Both the position numbers and the translations under genes were made by a program. Below, in pieces: positions 52,528 through 61,693 of a stretch of DNA of 64,000 nucleotides (position 1 is the stretch's first letter; each line of letters starts with the position of its first letter). Source of the stretch: Gammaproteobacteria bacterium (GTDB lineage: Bacteria > Pseudomonadota > Gammaproteobacteria > Xanthomonadales > Wenzhouxiangellaceae); the NCBI GenBank assembly GCA_021772975.1, contig JAJFKY010000012.1, positions 62,001 to 126,000 of the forward strand, in the 5' to 3' direction. Under the pieces are notes generated by a model. That model did not search any database, was not told the origin of the DNA, and saw nothing but the letters and a program-made list of their open reading frames with translations.

Positions 52528-53772
52528 TTACACCAACATGGCGCGTGCTTTTTTCAAAACCGGGATGAAGGCGTCGATTTCCGCCACGCTGTTATACAGA
52601 CCTAACGACATTCTGGCCGTGGCCGGCAGGCCAAAACGCTTGATCAACGGCATGGTGCAATGGTGTCCGGTACGAATCGCAAAGCCATCGTGATCGACAA
52701 TGGTCCCGAGATCGTGTGGATGCACCCCGTCGATCACAAACGAAATGACGCTGGCCTTGTGTCGTGCTTCACCGACAATGCGCAAACCAGACACCTGTTT
52801 TAACTGGCTTGTGGCGTGCTCGAGCAAATGCTGCTCATGCTCGGCAATCGCTTCCAGCCCCAGACTTTGTAAATAAGCCGCCGCCGCGCCCAGACCGATG
52901 GCGCCGGCGATATTGGGCGTACCTGCTTCAAACTTGGCGGGCAGATCGTTATAGGTGGTTTTTTCGAAGGTCACGGTCCGGATCATCTCGCCACCACCAT
53001 GCCAGGGCGGCATGGCATCCAGCAGGGCCTCGCGCCCGTACAACAGACCAATGCCGGTCGGTCCGTACATCTTATGCCCCGATACTGAATAAAAATCACA
53101 GCCGATAGCCTGTACATCCACGGCTAAATGCGGCATCGCCTGAGCGCCATCCAGCAAGGTGGTGATATTGCGTTCACGCGCCATCCGGCAGATCTGCCGG
53201 ACCGGGTTAATGGTACCCACGGCATTGGAAACATGCACCAGCGCCAGGATTTTGGTGCGCTCGGTCAGCAGTTGGGGAACGGCCTGCATATCCAGCTCGC
53301 CGTTCTCCAGTACCGGTATGATTTTCAATTCCGCGCCGGTCTGCTCACAAACCATCTGCCACGGCACGATATTGGAATGGTGCTCCATGGTACTGATCAG
53401 GACCTGATCCCCCGGCTGCAGTTTAGGACGCGCGTAAGCCTGCGCTACCAGGTTGATCGACTCGGTGCTGCCACGGGTAAAAATCACTTCGCGTTCACTG
53501 TCGGCATTGATGTGACGGGTCAGTCTGGTGCGGGCCTGCTCAAACAGATCGGTGGCCTCACCGCTTAAGGTATGTACACCGCGGTGTACATTGGCATTGT
53601 ATTGACGGTAGAACTGGTCCATCGCGGTTAGTACCGCCAGCGGCCGCTGGGCGGTGGCTGCGCTGTCAAAGTAGACCAAAGGTTTACCATGCACCGTGCG
53701 CCGCAGGGCTGGAAAATCCGCTCGCCACGCCGACACGTCGAAGTGAGAATCTGACCGTGGTATCGCGCTCAT
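52528..53772 (-). CDS. sufS: Cysteine desulfurase SufS
   Basis: A 414-residue class V PLP enzyme that removes sulfur from cysteine for Fe-S clusters. Motifs are VYFDSAATAQRPLAVLTAMD, NANVHRGVHTLSGEATDLFE, STMEHHSNIVPWQMVCEQTG, the PLP Lys in FYSVSGHKMYGPTGIGLLYG, and the catalytic Cys in AIRTGHHCTMPLIKRFG. The ATG overlaps the sufD stop by 4 nt. It works with SufU encoded next. Group II features (short Cys loop) match SufS, not IscS. Confidence 0.95.
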   Translation of the reverse strand: MSAIPRSDSHFDVSAWRADFPALRRTVHGKPLVYFDSAATAQRPLAVLTAMDQFYRQYNANVHRGVHTLSGEATDLFEQARTRLTRHINADSEREVIFTRGSTESINLVAQAYARPKLQPGDQVLISTMEHHSNIVPWQMVCEQTGAELKIIPVLENGELDMQAVPQLLTERTKILALVHVSNAVGTINPVRQICRMARERNITTLLDGAQAMPHLAVDVQAIGCDFYSVSGHKMYGPTGIGLLYGREALLDAMPPWHGGGEMIRTVTFEKTTYNDLPAKFEAGTPNIAGAIGLGAAAAYLQSLGLEAIAEHEQHLLEHATSQLKQVSGLRIVGEARHKASVISFVIDGVHPHDLGTIVDHDGFAIRTGHHCTMPLIKRFGLPATARMSLGLYNSVAEIDAFIPVLKKARAMLV

Positions 53773-55052
53773 AGCATTTGCTCCAGTCGCCGGTTAACCA
53801 ATGTTTCAGCGTATTCACGCAGTTCATCATGTGTCACCCTGGCGGCAATGCTGCGCACAAAACCACCGACCAGCATCTGGCGCGCCTTAGCTTCCGGGAT
53901 ACCCCGGCTGCGCAGATAAAACACCGCATCCTCGTCCAGTTGACCGATGGTCGCCCCGTGACTGGCAACCACTTCATCCGCATGAATTTCCAATTCGGGC
54001 TTGGCATCCATTTCCGCCTGATTGCTGAGTAACAGACTGGCGGTATTTTGCTGCACGTCACTGCCGTCAGCACCCGGCAATACACAGGCAGCGGTATTGA
54101 CCACACCACGGGCATGCCCGTCGAGCACCGCGCGGTAGGTCTGCTGGCTGTGACACTGGGTTGCCTGATGATTGACCAGCACATGCTGATCATGATGTTG
54201 CCGCTGCCGGCCCAGCAATAAGCCCGCGTAGGCAAAGCTGGCGTTAACACCGGACAGGTTAACGCGCGTTTCCTGCCGCGCCAGACGGGCGCCGAGATCC
54301 AGCCATTGCTGATCACATCGCGCTCCGGCATGCTGGGTTATATGATTGTGCTGGATCAGCGCATAGTCGTTGCCGGTTTGCTGCAGGCTTAACCAATTCA
54401 ATTCACTGGCTCCGGCCAGCTCTATGCTGCGGTAAATATTGCCCAGGCCCGCACCGGAAAAGTGATAATGCTCTACCAGCGTCAGGCGCGCGCCCTCTCC
54501 CAGCCGCCAATGGTGCCGCCAGTGACAGGCCTGGGCGGCATCCTGATCCAGATAAACGATATGTACCGGTTGATCAATGCACTGCCCGGCGGCTAAATCA
54601 AACACCAGGCCGGCCTGACTGCGGGTCAGATTCAGCCACATAAATCCGTCAGCACTATTGGCCTGCACCAGCTCATCGGCCTGCAGCGCCGCTGCCGCCA
54701 GTGAATCATCATTAAGCAGCAACGACTCCAGGCTGTGCATCCATTCCGGTGCAAGTGCCAGCAGGCAGTGTTGATTGGAAAACACCACCATGCCAGCACT
54801 GGGCAACTCGCCCACCACCGTGCGGGCTGTTTGCAATGCGGCCTCATCATCAAACTCGCCAACGCTATAGTCACGGCGCTCCAGCAGCTTCAATGAAGTA
54901 TATTTCCAGCGCTCGTCATGCAAACCCGGCAGGCCGAATTTGAGCAGGTTTTTCTGTGCCTGCTGGCGCAGCACAGTGACCGAGCCATCCACAGCTTCAG
55001 GCTGTTGCGACGGCAATAACTTCTCAAGTAACTGGTCCATCCGGGCGGACAT
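53769..55052 (-). CDS. sufD: Fe-S cluster scaffold subunit SufD
   Basis: A 427-residue SufB/SufD-family protein forming the scaffold with SufB and SufC. Typical blocks are LPGLHDERWKYTSLKLLERR at the N-terminus, LTLVEHYHFSGAGLGNIYRS, GLLLGRQRQHHDQHVLVNHQ, the QNTASLLLSNQAEMDAKPEL block and EIHADEVVASHGATIGQLDE near the C-terminus. It begins 2 nt after sufC and overlaps sufS by 4 nt. The arrangement within one operon indicates coordinated expression. Confidence 0.94.
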   Translation of the reverse strand: MSARMDQLLEKLLPSQQPEAVDGSVTVLRQQAQKNLLKFGLPGLHDERWKYTSLKLLERRDYSVGEFDDEAALQTARTVVGELPSAGMVVFSNQHCLLALAPEWMHSLESLLLNDDSLAAAALQADELVQANSADGFMWLNLTRSQAGLVFDLAAGQCIDQPVHIVYLDQDAAQACHWRHHWRLGEGARLTLVEHYHFSGAGLGNIYRSIELAGASELNWLSLQQTGNDYALIQHNHITQHAGARCDQQWLDLGARLARQETRVNLSGVNASFAYAGLLLGRQRQHHDQHVLVNHQATQCHSQQTYRAVLDGHARGVVNTAACVLPGADGSDVQQNTASLLLSNQAEMDAKPELEIHADEVVASHGATIGQLDEDAVFYLRSRGIPEAKARQMLVGGFVRSIAARVTHDELREYAETLVNRRLEQML

Positions 55053-55054
55053 AA

Positions 55055-55822
55055 TCAGGATGCCTTGCGGGCCGGTTCCGCGGCATTCTGCAACCAGGCG
55101 TAACCTTCCTCTTCCAGTTTCAACGCCAGCGTTTTATCACCGGAAGCAACTATCTTTCCGTCCGCCAGCACGTGCACTACATCCGGCACGATATGGTCAA
55201 GCAAACGCTGATAGTGGGTAATCACAATCATTGATCGCTGCGGATCACGCAAGCGGTTGACGCCTTCGGAAACAATCCTCAGGGCGTCAATATCCAGTCC
55301 CGAGTCAGTTTCATCCAGCACCGCCAGCCTGGGTTGCAGGATCGCCATCTGCAGAATTTCATTGCGCTTTTTCTCGCCCCCGGAAAAACCATCGTTGACT
55401 GCCCGCTGCAACAGCTTGTCGTCCATGTCCAGAATCCTGGCCTGCTCACGCGCCAGACGCATAAACCCCATGGCATCCAGTTCATCTTCAGCCCGCGCCT
55501 TGCGCTGCGCATTCAGCGCCGCGCGCAGGAAATAAGCATTGTTGACACCGGGAATAGCAACCGGATACTGAAACGCCATAAACAAGCCCGCCACGGCTCG
55601 CTGGTCCGGGCTTAACGACAACAGGTCCTGACCCAGGAACTCAACGCTGCCAGCGGTCACCGCAAAACCATCCCGGCCCGCCAGCACGTTACCCAGGGTA
55701 GACTTGCCGGCGCCATTAGGGCCCATGATGGCATGTATCTGCCCGGAATCGATCTCCAGATCAAGGCCATTCAGAATTTTCTTGCCGTCAACTTCGGCGT
55801 GTAAATTTTTAATCTTTAACAT
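55055..55822 (-). CDS. sufC: Fe-S assembly ATPase SufC
   Basis: A 255-residue ABC-type ATPase that powers the SufBCD scaffold. It contains the Walker A GPNGAGKSTLGNVLAGRD, the Q-loop FMAFQYPVAIPGVNN, the family form of the signature NDGFSGGEKKRNEILQMAIL, Walker B with LAVLDETDSGLDIDALRIV and the H-loop MIVITHYQRLLDH. The ATG lies 6 nt beyond the outer inverted repeat of the GxxExxY cassette, so its ribosome-binding region is partly made of repeat sequence (GTGGATAAAAGTT). This probably lowered or changed translation relative to the ancestral operon. Confidence 0.95.
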   Translation of the reverse strand: MLKIKNLHAEVDGKKILNGLDLEIDSGQIHAIMGPNGAGKSTLGNVLAGRDGFAVTAGSVEFLGQDLLSLSPDQRAVAGLFMAFQYPVAIPGVNNAYFLRAALNAQRKARAEDELDAMGFMRLAREQARILDMDDKLLQRAVNDGFSGGEKKRNEILQMAILQPRLAVLDETDSGLDIDALRIVSEGVNRLRDPQRSMIVITHYQRLLDHIVPDVVHVLADGKIVASGDKTLALKLEEEGYAWLQNAAEPARKAS

Positions 55823-55828
55823 AACTTT

Positions 55829-55856
55829 TATCCACGGATTACACAGATTTTCACAG
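55829..55856. repeat. Outer inverted repeat of GxxExxY cassette (sufC side)
   Basis: 28 bases starting TATCCACGGATTACACAGAT. The reverse complement of 56265-56292 matches it at 26 of 28 positions, so the two form long inverted repeats on either side of the GxxExxY gene. Confidence 0.85.
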
Positions 55857-55868
55857 CTTGTTTGAATC

Positions 55869-56255
55869 TCAATTGGCTATTCTTTTAACCTGCAAGCTCT
55901 GCGCTGCAAAATTCAATATCAAACCTCTAATAAAATTAGTTGCTTTTAGGTAATTGATCAATTGTGCGTACTCATTTCCGCCAATCACTGATAGTGCTTT
56001 TATTTCAATGATGATATCGTTGCAGCAAATGAAGTCAGCACGATACCTATTTTTTAACTGGCAACCCTTGTAACTCACTGTCAGCTCAGCCCGCAAGACA
56101 AAAGGTATTTCTAAATTACTTAGCTCGATAGCCAACGCTTCCTGGTAGACAGCTTCCAGAAAACCAGCACCAAGCTCTGTGTGCACTGCCTGTGCAGCAC
56201 CAATGATGGCATAGGTCTGTGCATCATCATTCTTGCTACCCATATTGACTGGCAT
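55869..56255 (-). CDS. GxxExxY family protein inserted in the suf operon
   Basis: A 128-residue protein with the family motif in HTELGAGFLEAVYQEALAIE and a nuclease-like continuation (LRAELTVSYKGCQLKNRYRA, DFICCNDIIIEIKALSVIGG) resembling PD-(D/E)xK-type folds with D, E and K residues in the expected order (ADF...IEIKAL). Its function is unknown. The gene lies between sufB and sufC in the same orientation and is framed by 28-bp inverted repeats. The AGGTAAC ribosome-binding site partly derives from the repeat edge. Base use is more AT-rich than suf genes. I read it as a mobile or domesticated cassette rather than a suf component. Confidence 0.9.
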   Translation of the reverse strand: MPVNMGSKNDDAQTYAIIGAAQAVHTELGAGFLEAVYQEALAIELSNLEIPFVLRAELTVSYKGCQLKNRYRADFICCNDIIIEIKALSVIGGNEYAQLINYLKATNFIRGLILNFAAQSLQVKRIAN

Positions 56256-56264
56256 TATTGTTAC

Positions 56265-56292
56265 CTGTGAAAATCCGTGTAATCTGTGGATA
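56265..56292. repeat. Outer inverted repeat of GxxExxY cassette (sufB side)
   Basis: 28 bases starting CTGTGAAAATCCGTGTAATC, in inverted orientation to 55829-55856 with two mismatches. It ends 7 nt before the sufB stop codon. Confidence 0.85.
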
Positions 56293-56299
56293 CACTCTT

Positions 56300-57742
56300 T
56301 TATCCCACAGCACCTTCCAGACTCACTTCCAGTAACGCCCGGGCTTCCACCGCAAACTCCATCGGCAATTCCTGAAACACTTCCTTACAGAAACCATTGA
56401 CGATCATGGCCACCGCGGTTTCTTCATCCAGGCCCCGGCTCTGGCAATAGAACAACTGATCCTCACCGATGCGTGAAGTCGTCGCTTCATGTTCGATTTT
56501 GGCAGTGGGGTTTTTGCTTTCAATATAGGGAAAGGTGTGCGCGCCACACTGTTTACCGATCAACAGCGAATCACACTGGGTAAAGTTACGTGCCTTGTCA
56601 GCCGCCTTGCCTACCTGTACCAGACCCCGATAGCTGTTCTGACCATGCCCGGCCGAGATGCCTTTGGAAATAATGCGGCTTTTGGTGTTCTTCCCCAGGT
56701 GAATCATTTTGGTGCCGGTATCGGCCTGCTGATAGTTATGCGTCAGCGCAACTGAATAAAACTCGCCCGAAGAATCATCACCCCGCAAAATGCAGCTGGG
56801 GTATTTCCAGGTAATCGCTGAGCCGGTTTCCACCTGGGTCCAGGAAATTCGCGAGCGGTCACCCTGACAGTCACCACGCTTGGTCACAAAATTATAAATT
56901 CCGCCTTTACCATTCTCATCGCCCGGATACCAGTTCTGCACCGTCGAATATTTAATTTCGGCATCCTCCAGGGCGATTAACTCAACCACTGCCGCATGCA
57001 GTTGATTTTCATCACGCATTGGAGCGGTACAGCCCTCCAGATAACTGACATGGCTGGCTTTATCAGCAATAATCAGGGTGCGTTCAAACTGTCCGGTATT
57101 GATCGCATTAATACGGAAGTAAGTGGATAGTTCCATCGGACAACGCACGCCTGCCGGAATATACACAAACGAACCATCGGTAAACACCGCGGAATTCAAA
57201 GCCGCAAAAAAATTGTCACCGGTCGGCACTACGGTACCCAGGTATTTTTTCACCAGTTCAGGATGATCTTTGACCGCTTCGGAGAACGAGCAGAAAATCA
57301 CTCCTACGTCGCGCAGCTTTTCCTTGAACGTGGTGGTGACCGAGACCGAGTCAAAAACCGCGTCGACCGCGACCCCGGCTAGACGGGCGCGCTCGTGCAG
57401 CGGCACACCCAGCTTGTCGTAGGTTTCCAGCAGCTTGGGATCTACTTCATCCAGGCTCTGTGGTTTGTCCGCGTCTTTTTTAGGCGCTGAGTAATAAGAG
57501 ATCGATTGAAAATCGATCCCCGGCACATTCAATTTAGCCCAGTCTGGTGGTGTCATGGTCAACCAGTGCCGATAAGCCGCCAGCCGCCATTCGGTCAACC
57601 ATTCGGGCTCATCCTTCTTGGCGGAAATAAAGCGAATCACCCCTTCATCCAGACCCGGGGGGACGGTGTCGGCGTCGATGTCGGTGACAAAACCGTGTTT
57701 GTAACGGCCTTCGATCAATTGTTCGATTTGAGCATTACTCAT
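56300..57742 (-). CDS. sufB: Fe-S cluster scaffold subunit SufB
   Basis: A 480-residue SufB. It contains [100 protein letters not shown] and the [20 protein letters not shown] block. The later Cys/Glu/His residues used for cluster assembly are within the [20 protein letters not shown] region ([20 protein letters not shown]). The ATG at 57742 (MSNAQIEQL) follows GAGAG; the longer frame overlapping the regulator gene was rejected. It is the first catalytic gene after the regulator, 20 nt downstream, with sufC separated by the inserted GxxExxY cassette. Confidence 0.95.
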   Translation of the reverse strand: MSNAQIEQLIEGRYKHGFVTDIDADTVPPGLDEGVIRFISAKKDEPEWLTEWRLAAYRHWLTMTPPDWAKLNVPGIDFQSISYYSAPKKDADKPQSLDEVDPKLLETYDKLGVPLHERARLAGVAVDAVFDSVSVTTTFKEKLRDVGVIFCSFSEAVKDHPELVKKYLGTVVPTGDNFFAALNSAVFTDGSFVYIPAGVRCPMELSTYFRINAINTGQFERTLIIADKASHVSYLEGCTAPMRDENQLHAAVVELIALEDAEIKYSTVQNWYPGDENGKGGIYNFVTKRGDCQGDRSRISWTQVETGSAITWKYPSCILRGDDSSGEFYSVALTHNYQQADTGTKMIHLGKNTKSRIISKGISAGHGQNSYRGLVQVGKAADKARNFTQCDSLLIGKQCGAHTFPYIESKNPTAKIEHEATTSRIGEDQLFYCQSRGLDEETAVAMIVNGFCKEVFQELPMEFAVEARALLEVSLEGAVG

Positions 57743-57762
57743 ACATTGACTCTCGCTGTGTT

Positions 57763-58224
57763 TCAGCCCGGCTGAAAATGCAGTTTGATGGGTTGCCATT
57801 TAGGTCCGGCATGCTTGGCCGGCAGCGGCTGCAACATATCCGCGATACTCAGATTATCCAGCAACCGGTGAATTTCCCGGTCGATCACATGCCAGTTGCC
57901 ACGTAACTGGCAGACCGGCTCGTGGCTGCAACTGCCCGGTTCCGCGCTGCACTCGGTCACACCGATCGGACCCTCGATCGCACAGATCACATCGGTAATA
58001 GTGATTTCCTGTGCAGCGCGCTGTAAACGGTAGCCGCCATGTGCGCCACGTACTGAGGAAAGCAGTTCTGCCTTACCGAGCAGTTTCAGCACCTTGCTGA
58101 CCGTGGGCAGTTCCAGATGGCACTCCTCGGCTAACTGGTGAGCTGACAACAAAGCCTCTGGCACCTCTGCCAGACGGGTAATCACCAGCATGGCGTAATC
58201 GGTCAGCTTATTGATTTTGAACAT
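57763..58224 (-). CDS. Rrf2-family SUF regulator (IscR/SufR-like)
   Basis: A 153-residue winged-helix regulator of the Rrf2 family. The N-terminal DNA-binding part is [20 protein letters not shown], followed by [20 protein letters not shown] and [20 protein letters not shown]. The three cluster-ligand cysteines are in [20 protein letters not shown], as in IscR-type sensors, so it probably binds an Fe-S cluster and represses the operon when clusters are sufficient. It is the first gene of the suf operon and likely controls itself. Confidence 0.93.
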   Translation of the reverse strand: MFKINKLTDYAMLVITRLAEVPEALLSAHQLAEECHLELPTVSKVLKLLGKAELLSSVRGAHGGYRLQRAAQEITITDVICAIEGPIGVTECSAEPGSCSHEPVCQLRGNWHVIDREIHRLLDNLSIADMLQPLPAKHAGPKWQPIKLHFQPG

Positions 58225-58253
58225 GGTTTCTAAGTGTCAACACACAGTTCTAT

Positions 58254-58274
58254 ATAAGACTGAAATTGTACTAT
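58254..58274. promoter_or_regulatory. Possible Rrf2/IscR-type operator upstream of suf operon
   Basis: On the minus strand ATAGTACAATTTCAGTCTTAT has the general form of IscR type 1 sites (ATA...GAC...AGTC...TAT) but only a partial dyad. It lies 30 bases upstream of the regulator's start in the region that must hold the promoter. Confidence 0.4.
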
Positions 58275-58330
58275 TTAAAGCTTCGGGTGCCAACCGTGAT
58301 GCTCGAATGGACCAGTATTGCTGGTAGGAA

Positions 58331-58346
58331 CCCGCTTGCGGGCGAC
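58331..58346 (+). repeat. REP-like palindrome, single copy
   Basis: CCCGCTTGCGGGCGAC is the same unit that forms the arms of the larger repeat block at 61307-61408. It lies in the sufR-amgK intergenic region (58225-58432), which otherwise holds only the divergent promoters. Confidence 0.6.
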
Positions 58347-58432
58347 AATATCGTCCCAACTATATGCGGGCTCCTGCAGTCATTATGGGTAGCGGTAGAA
58401 CCCGTATGCTAACTTTGCATTACAATCGCCGC

Positions 58433-59413
58433 ATGCCTGCAACAACCGCTCAGCACGATACGCGCAGAACCGCATTGGAAGTTTGGGCCGAGACTCAGCT
58501 GGAACGGGACTTTGTGGTGGAGCCGATTACCGGCGACGCCAGCAACCGGCGTTATTTTCGACTGCGTGATGGCCAGCACTCATGGATGCTGATGGATGCG
58601 CCGCCCGAACTGGAGGATTGCCGTCCATTTCTCGACGTTACCGCGCGTCTGCGTAAGGCTGGTCTGTATGCGCCGGAAGTTCTGGCGGATGATTTAAATC
58701 AGGGCTTCCTGCTGCTGGAGGACCTGGGTGATGAGCTGTATCGCGATGTGCTCAAGCCGGCAGAAGTTGAACAGCAATATCAGCCCATTTTTACCACTTT
58801 GCTGAGATTCTCAGACACGGTCGATGCCACCGGCCTGCCCGCCTACGATCAGGCTCGGCTGCAGCAGGAACTGGATCTGTTCACCACCTGGTATGCACCA
58901 GATCACTGTGAACTGCCCTTGGCGCAAAGCGAACAGCAGGATTGGCAACTGATTTCACGCCTGCTGATCGATACGGCCCAGGCACAGCCCCAGGTATTCG
59001 TGCATCGTGATTTTCACAGTTGCAATGTGTTATATACCAGGCACAACAATCCCGGCATCATTGATTATCAGGATGCGCTGCGCGGGCCGATCACCTATGA
59101 TCTGATTTCCTGGGTGCTGGACCGTTATATTCATTGGCCCAGAGCAAGGGTGACTGACTGGTACGAGCAACACCGCCAGAGCCTCGGATTATCCGTGCAG
59201 TCTGATGAATGGCTGCGCTGGTGTGACTGGATGGGCCTGCAGCGTAATCTGAAAGTGCTGGGCATTTTCGCCCGCTTGGCTTATCGTGACGACAAACACC
59301 GCTACCTCGAACTGATGCCCCGTTTTTATCAATACCTCATGGAGACCGCCAACTTGTATCCGGAAACACAACCTCTGACAGCTATATTGGGACAACGTCC
59401 ATGCGTGCGATGA
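58433..59413 (+). CDS. amgK: Anomeric N-acetylmuramate/N-acetylglucosamine kinase AmgK
   Basis: A 326-residue aminoglycoside-phosphotransferase-fold kinase that phosphorylates recycled MurNAc at C1, allowing reuse of peptidoglycan sugars. Key sequences are VEPITGDASNRRYFRLRDGQ (nucleotide-binding start), the catalytic loop FVHRDFHSCNVLYTRHNNPG and the metal Asp in GIIDYQDALRGPITYDLISW. It overlaps murU by 13 nt, the standard partnership. The start at 58433 (MPATTAQHDTRR) is the most family-like; ATGs at 58364 and 58406 are possible, and none has a strong ribosome-binding site. Confidence 0.92.
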   Translation: MPATTAQHDTRRTALEVWAETQLERDFVVEPITGDASNRRYFRLRDGQHSWMLMDAPPELEDCRPFLDVTARLRKAGLYAPEVLADDLNQGFLLLEDLGDELYRDVLKPAEVEQQYQPIFTTLLRFSDTVDATGLPAYDQARLQQELDLFTTWYAPDHCELPLAQSEQQDWQLISRLLIDTAQAQPQVFVHRDFHSCNVLYTRHNNPGIIDYQDALRGPITYDLISWVLDRYIHWPRARVTDWYEQHRQSLGLSVQSDEWLRWCDWMGLQRNLKVLGIFARLAYRDDKHRYLELMPRFYQYLMETANLYPETQPLTAILGQRPCVR

Positions 59414-60078
59414 TTCTCGCGGCAGGCAGCGGCGACCGCATGCGGCCATTGACCGACAACTGCCCCAAGCCGCTGCTTGAAGTGGGTGGCAAACCCTTAA
59501 TTGTGTGGCATCTGGAGAATCTGCAGCGTGCCGGCGTCGAGGATGTGGTGATCAATACCAGTCATCACGCCGCCCAGCTGCATAACGCCCTGGGCGATGG
59601 CGGCCAGTACGGACTGCGCATCCGGTTTTCTGACGAGCAGCCGCTGGCGCTGGAAACCCTGGGCGGCATTCTGCGTGCCCTGCCATTGCTGGATGAGCAG
59701 CCTTTCATGCTGATCAATGGCGATGTCTGGACGGACTTTCCGCTGTTTGAACTGCGCCGTTTAAAAGTCGCCCAGGCGCATTTGCTGCTGGTCGATAATC
59801 CGGCGCACCATCCACACGGTGATTTTTGTCTGCGCAACGGGCATGCGCATTATCCCAACAGCGATGCTGCTGCCCTGACATATGCCGGGATCGGTGTTTT
59901 TCATCCTGATTTTTTCGCCGGCCAGGCAGACACCAATCAACCCGTACCGCTGGCGCCGCTGTTATTCGCCAAGGCCAACCGTGGCGAAGTCACCGCTCAG
60001 CACCTGCGCCATCAGTGGGTGGATGTTGGCACTCCGGAAAGATTGCAGGCTCTGGATACGCAATTACAGGCAGCCTGA
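59401..60078 (+). CDS. murU: N-acetylmuramate alpha-1-phosphate uridylyltransferase MurU
   Basis: A 225-residue nucleotidyltransferase that makes UDP-MurNAc from the AmgK product, bypassing de novo synthesis and the fosfomycin target. It has the nucleotidyltransferase signature LAAGSGDRMRPLTDNCPKPL, then VIWHLENL-like helix (LIVWHLENLQRAGVEDVVIN) and the metal Asp in PFMLINGDVWTDFPLFELRR. The C-terminus ends with VDVGTPERLQALDTQL as usual. It overlaps amgK by 13 nt. Confidence 0.94.
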   Translation: MRAMILAAGSGDRMRPLTDNCPKPLLEVGGKPLIVWHLENLQRAGVEDVVINTSHHAAQLHNALGDGGQYGLRIRFSDEQPLALETLGGILRALPLLDEQPFMLINGDVWTDFPLFELRRLKVAQAHLLLVDNPAHHPHGDFCLRNGHAHYPNSDAAALTYAGIGVFHPDFFAGQADTNQPVPLAPLLFAKANRGEVTAQHLRHQWVDVGTPERLQALDTQLQAA

Positions 60079-60149
60079 GCAGTTGAATTAAGCACGCGGC
60101 GGCTGGCACTGGTAAACTGCATATCGGTTGCACCACTGGAAGCTTATGC

Positions 60150-61274
60150 ATGGCCACAATTGCCATCCTTAAAGAGCAAGCGAACGGCGAACGTCGGGTT
60201 GCGCTGGATCCTGCCACTTGCGGCAAACTGATCGGGCAAAATCACAGCATTAAAATTCAGGCCGGGGCGGGCGATGCCGCCGGTTTCAACGATGCTGCCT
60301 ATACCAAGGCCGGCGCCAGTCTGCACAACGATGCCAGTGAAGTACTGGCGGACGCAGAATTACTGCTCTGGCTTACTCCGCCCGATGCGCAACGGCTGCA
60401 GACCCTGCCCACCGGCATCACTCTGGTTGGCATGATGCTGCCATCCCAGCATCCGGATTTGCTGACCGCCCTAAAAGCAGGCCGGCACCAGGCGCTGGCA
60501 ATGGAACTGGTACCGCGCATTACCCGCGCACAAAGCATGGATGTACTGTCTTCGCAGGCCACCATTGCCGGCTACCAGGCGGTGCTGATCGCGGCTGACC
60601 TGTCACCCCGGTTGTTTCCCATGTTGACCACCGCTGCCGGTACCCTGCGGCCCTCCAAAGTTGTCATTATCGGCGCCGGAGTCGCTGGTTTGCAGGCAAT
60701 TGCCACCGCCCGCCGCCTGGGTGCACAGGTCGAAGCCTATGACATCCGCGCCGCGGCCCGCGAACAGGTGCAGTCGCTGGGTGCGCGCATGATCGACACC
60801 GGTGTCAATGCGGAAGGCGAAGGCGGTTATGCGAGAGAATTATCCGCAGCTGAAAAGCAGCAACAGGCCGACGTGCTGGCCGAACATCTGGCGCGCGCCG
60901 ATGTGGTCGTCAGTACCGCCGCGATCCCCGGACGGCCCGCGCCCAAGATCATTACTGAAGCGATGGTGGCCGGCATGCAGGCGGGCAGTGTGATTGTTGA
61001 TCTGGCCGCGGAAACCGGTGGCAACTGCGTGCTTACCCGGCCGGCTGAAACAATCAACAGCAACGGAGTCACCATTGCCGGCCCGTTGAATCTGGCCAGC
61101 CGCGCGCCATTGCATGCCAGTGAGATGTACGCCCGCAACGTACTGGAACTGCTCAAGCTGGTACTGGATGAGCACGGCGCCGTCGCGCCTGACATGGCTG
61201 ACGAAGTGATTGCCGGCTGCCTGTTGAGCCAAGATGGCGCGATCGTGCACAAGCTGTTTGCGGATAAAAGTTAG
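60150..61274 (+). CDS. pntAA: Transhydrogenase subunit alpha, part 1 (PntAA)
   Basis: The NAD(H)-binding soluble domain I of proton-translocating transhydrogenase. At 374 residues it is the short form found when alpha is split over two genes. Visible motifs are IAILKEQANGERRVALDPAT, the segment MAMELVPRITRAQSMDVLSS-like (ALAMELVPRITRAQSMDVLS), the Rossmann GAGVAGLQAIATARRLGA and AEGEGGYARELSAAEKQQQA. The C-terminus is AVAPDMADEVIAGCLLSQDG. It is the first gene of a pnt operon interrupted by a repeat block and a MITE-like element before pntAB. Confidence 0.94.
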   Translation: MATIAILKEQANGERRVALDPATCGKLIGQNHSIKIQAGAGDAAGFNDAAYTKAGASLHNDASEVLADAELLLWLTPPDAQRLQTLPTGITLVGMMLPSQHPDLLTALKAGRHQALAMELVPRITRAQSMDVLSSQATIAGYQAVLIAADLSPRLFPMLTTAAGTLRPSKVVIIGAGVAGLQAIATARRLGAQVEAYDIRAAAREQVQSLGARMIDTGVNAEGEGGYARELSAAEKQQQADVLAEHLARADVVVSTAAIPGRPAPKIITEAMVAGMQAGSVIVDLAAETGGNCVLTRPAETINSNGVTIAGPLNLASRAPLHASEMYARNVLELLKLVLDEHGAVAPDMADEVIAGCLLSQDGAIVHKLFADKS

Positions 61275-61306
61275 TGGGTTGCTTGATGATATCGGCAGGA
61301 CCGGTT

Positions 61307-61408
61307 GTCGCCCGCAAGCGGGCTCCTACAACCAAAACCGGATGCAAGAACCCGCCAACCAGGTGTAAGAACCTGCTAACAGGATGTAAGAGCCCGCTTG
61401 CGGGCGAC
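61307..61408. repeat. REP-like inverted repeat with three 21-bp tandem units
   Basis: Perfect 19-bp arms GTCGCCCGCAAGCGGGCTC (61307-61325) and its reverse complement (61390-61408). Between and overlapping the right arm are three imperfect 21-bp tandem units (61339-61359, 61360-61380, 61381-61401) of the form GGATGCAAGAACCCGCCAAC. The block sits between pntAA and pntAB. Confidence 0.8.
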
Positions 61409-61412
61409 CAAC

Positions 61413-61693
61413 TTAAGGAACCTCTGATTGAATCTGCCATAAACCGCGTTACTGATCGAAATCGCCCAAGACAAGGCGTCGCTGGGCAGTGCAATAGCTG
61501 GGCTATTGACAAGCAGCGCAACGCAGGATTGGGCGATTTCGAACGTAACCCTTTGGGGAGCGGTCTTTTTTGGTACATTGCAGCGCTTTGCAAGCTTGAC
61601 GTAGCCCGCTATGCCTACGCTGACAAAGCACCACACTGCACTCAAAAAAGGACTCGCTCGCGATTATGTCAGATTCAATCAGAAGTTCCCTAA
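61413..61693 (+). mobile_element. MITE-like element, copy 2 (281 bp)
   Basis: The left end AACCTCTGATTGAATCTG (61419-61436) and right end (61670-61687) are inverted repeats with one mismatch; TTAA and CTAA flank it. The core matches copy 1 (21212-21397) over a stretch of about 70 bases with strong identity, while about 95 extra bases lie before the right end. Inside, CGAAATCGCCCAA (61457-61469) and its perfect reverse complement (61529-61541) enclose CGCTG (61480) pairing with CAGCG (61514). No transposase is encoded. It lies within the pnt operon, 34 nt upstream of pntAB. Confidence 0.75.
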
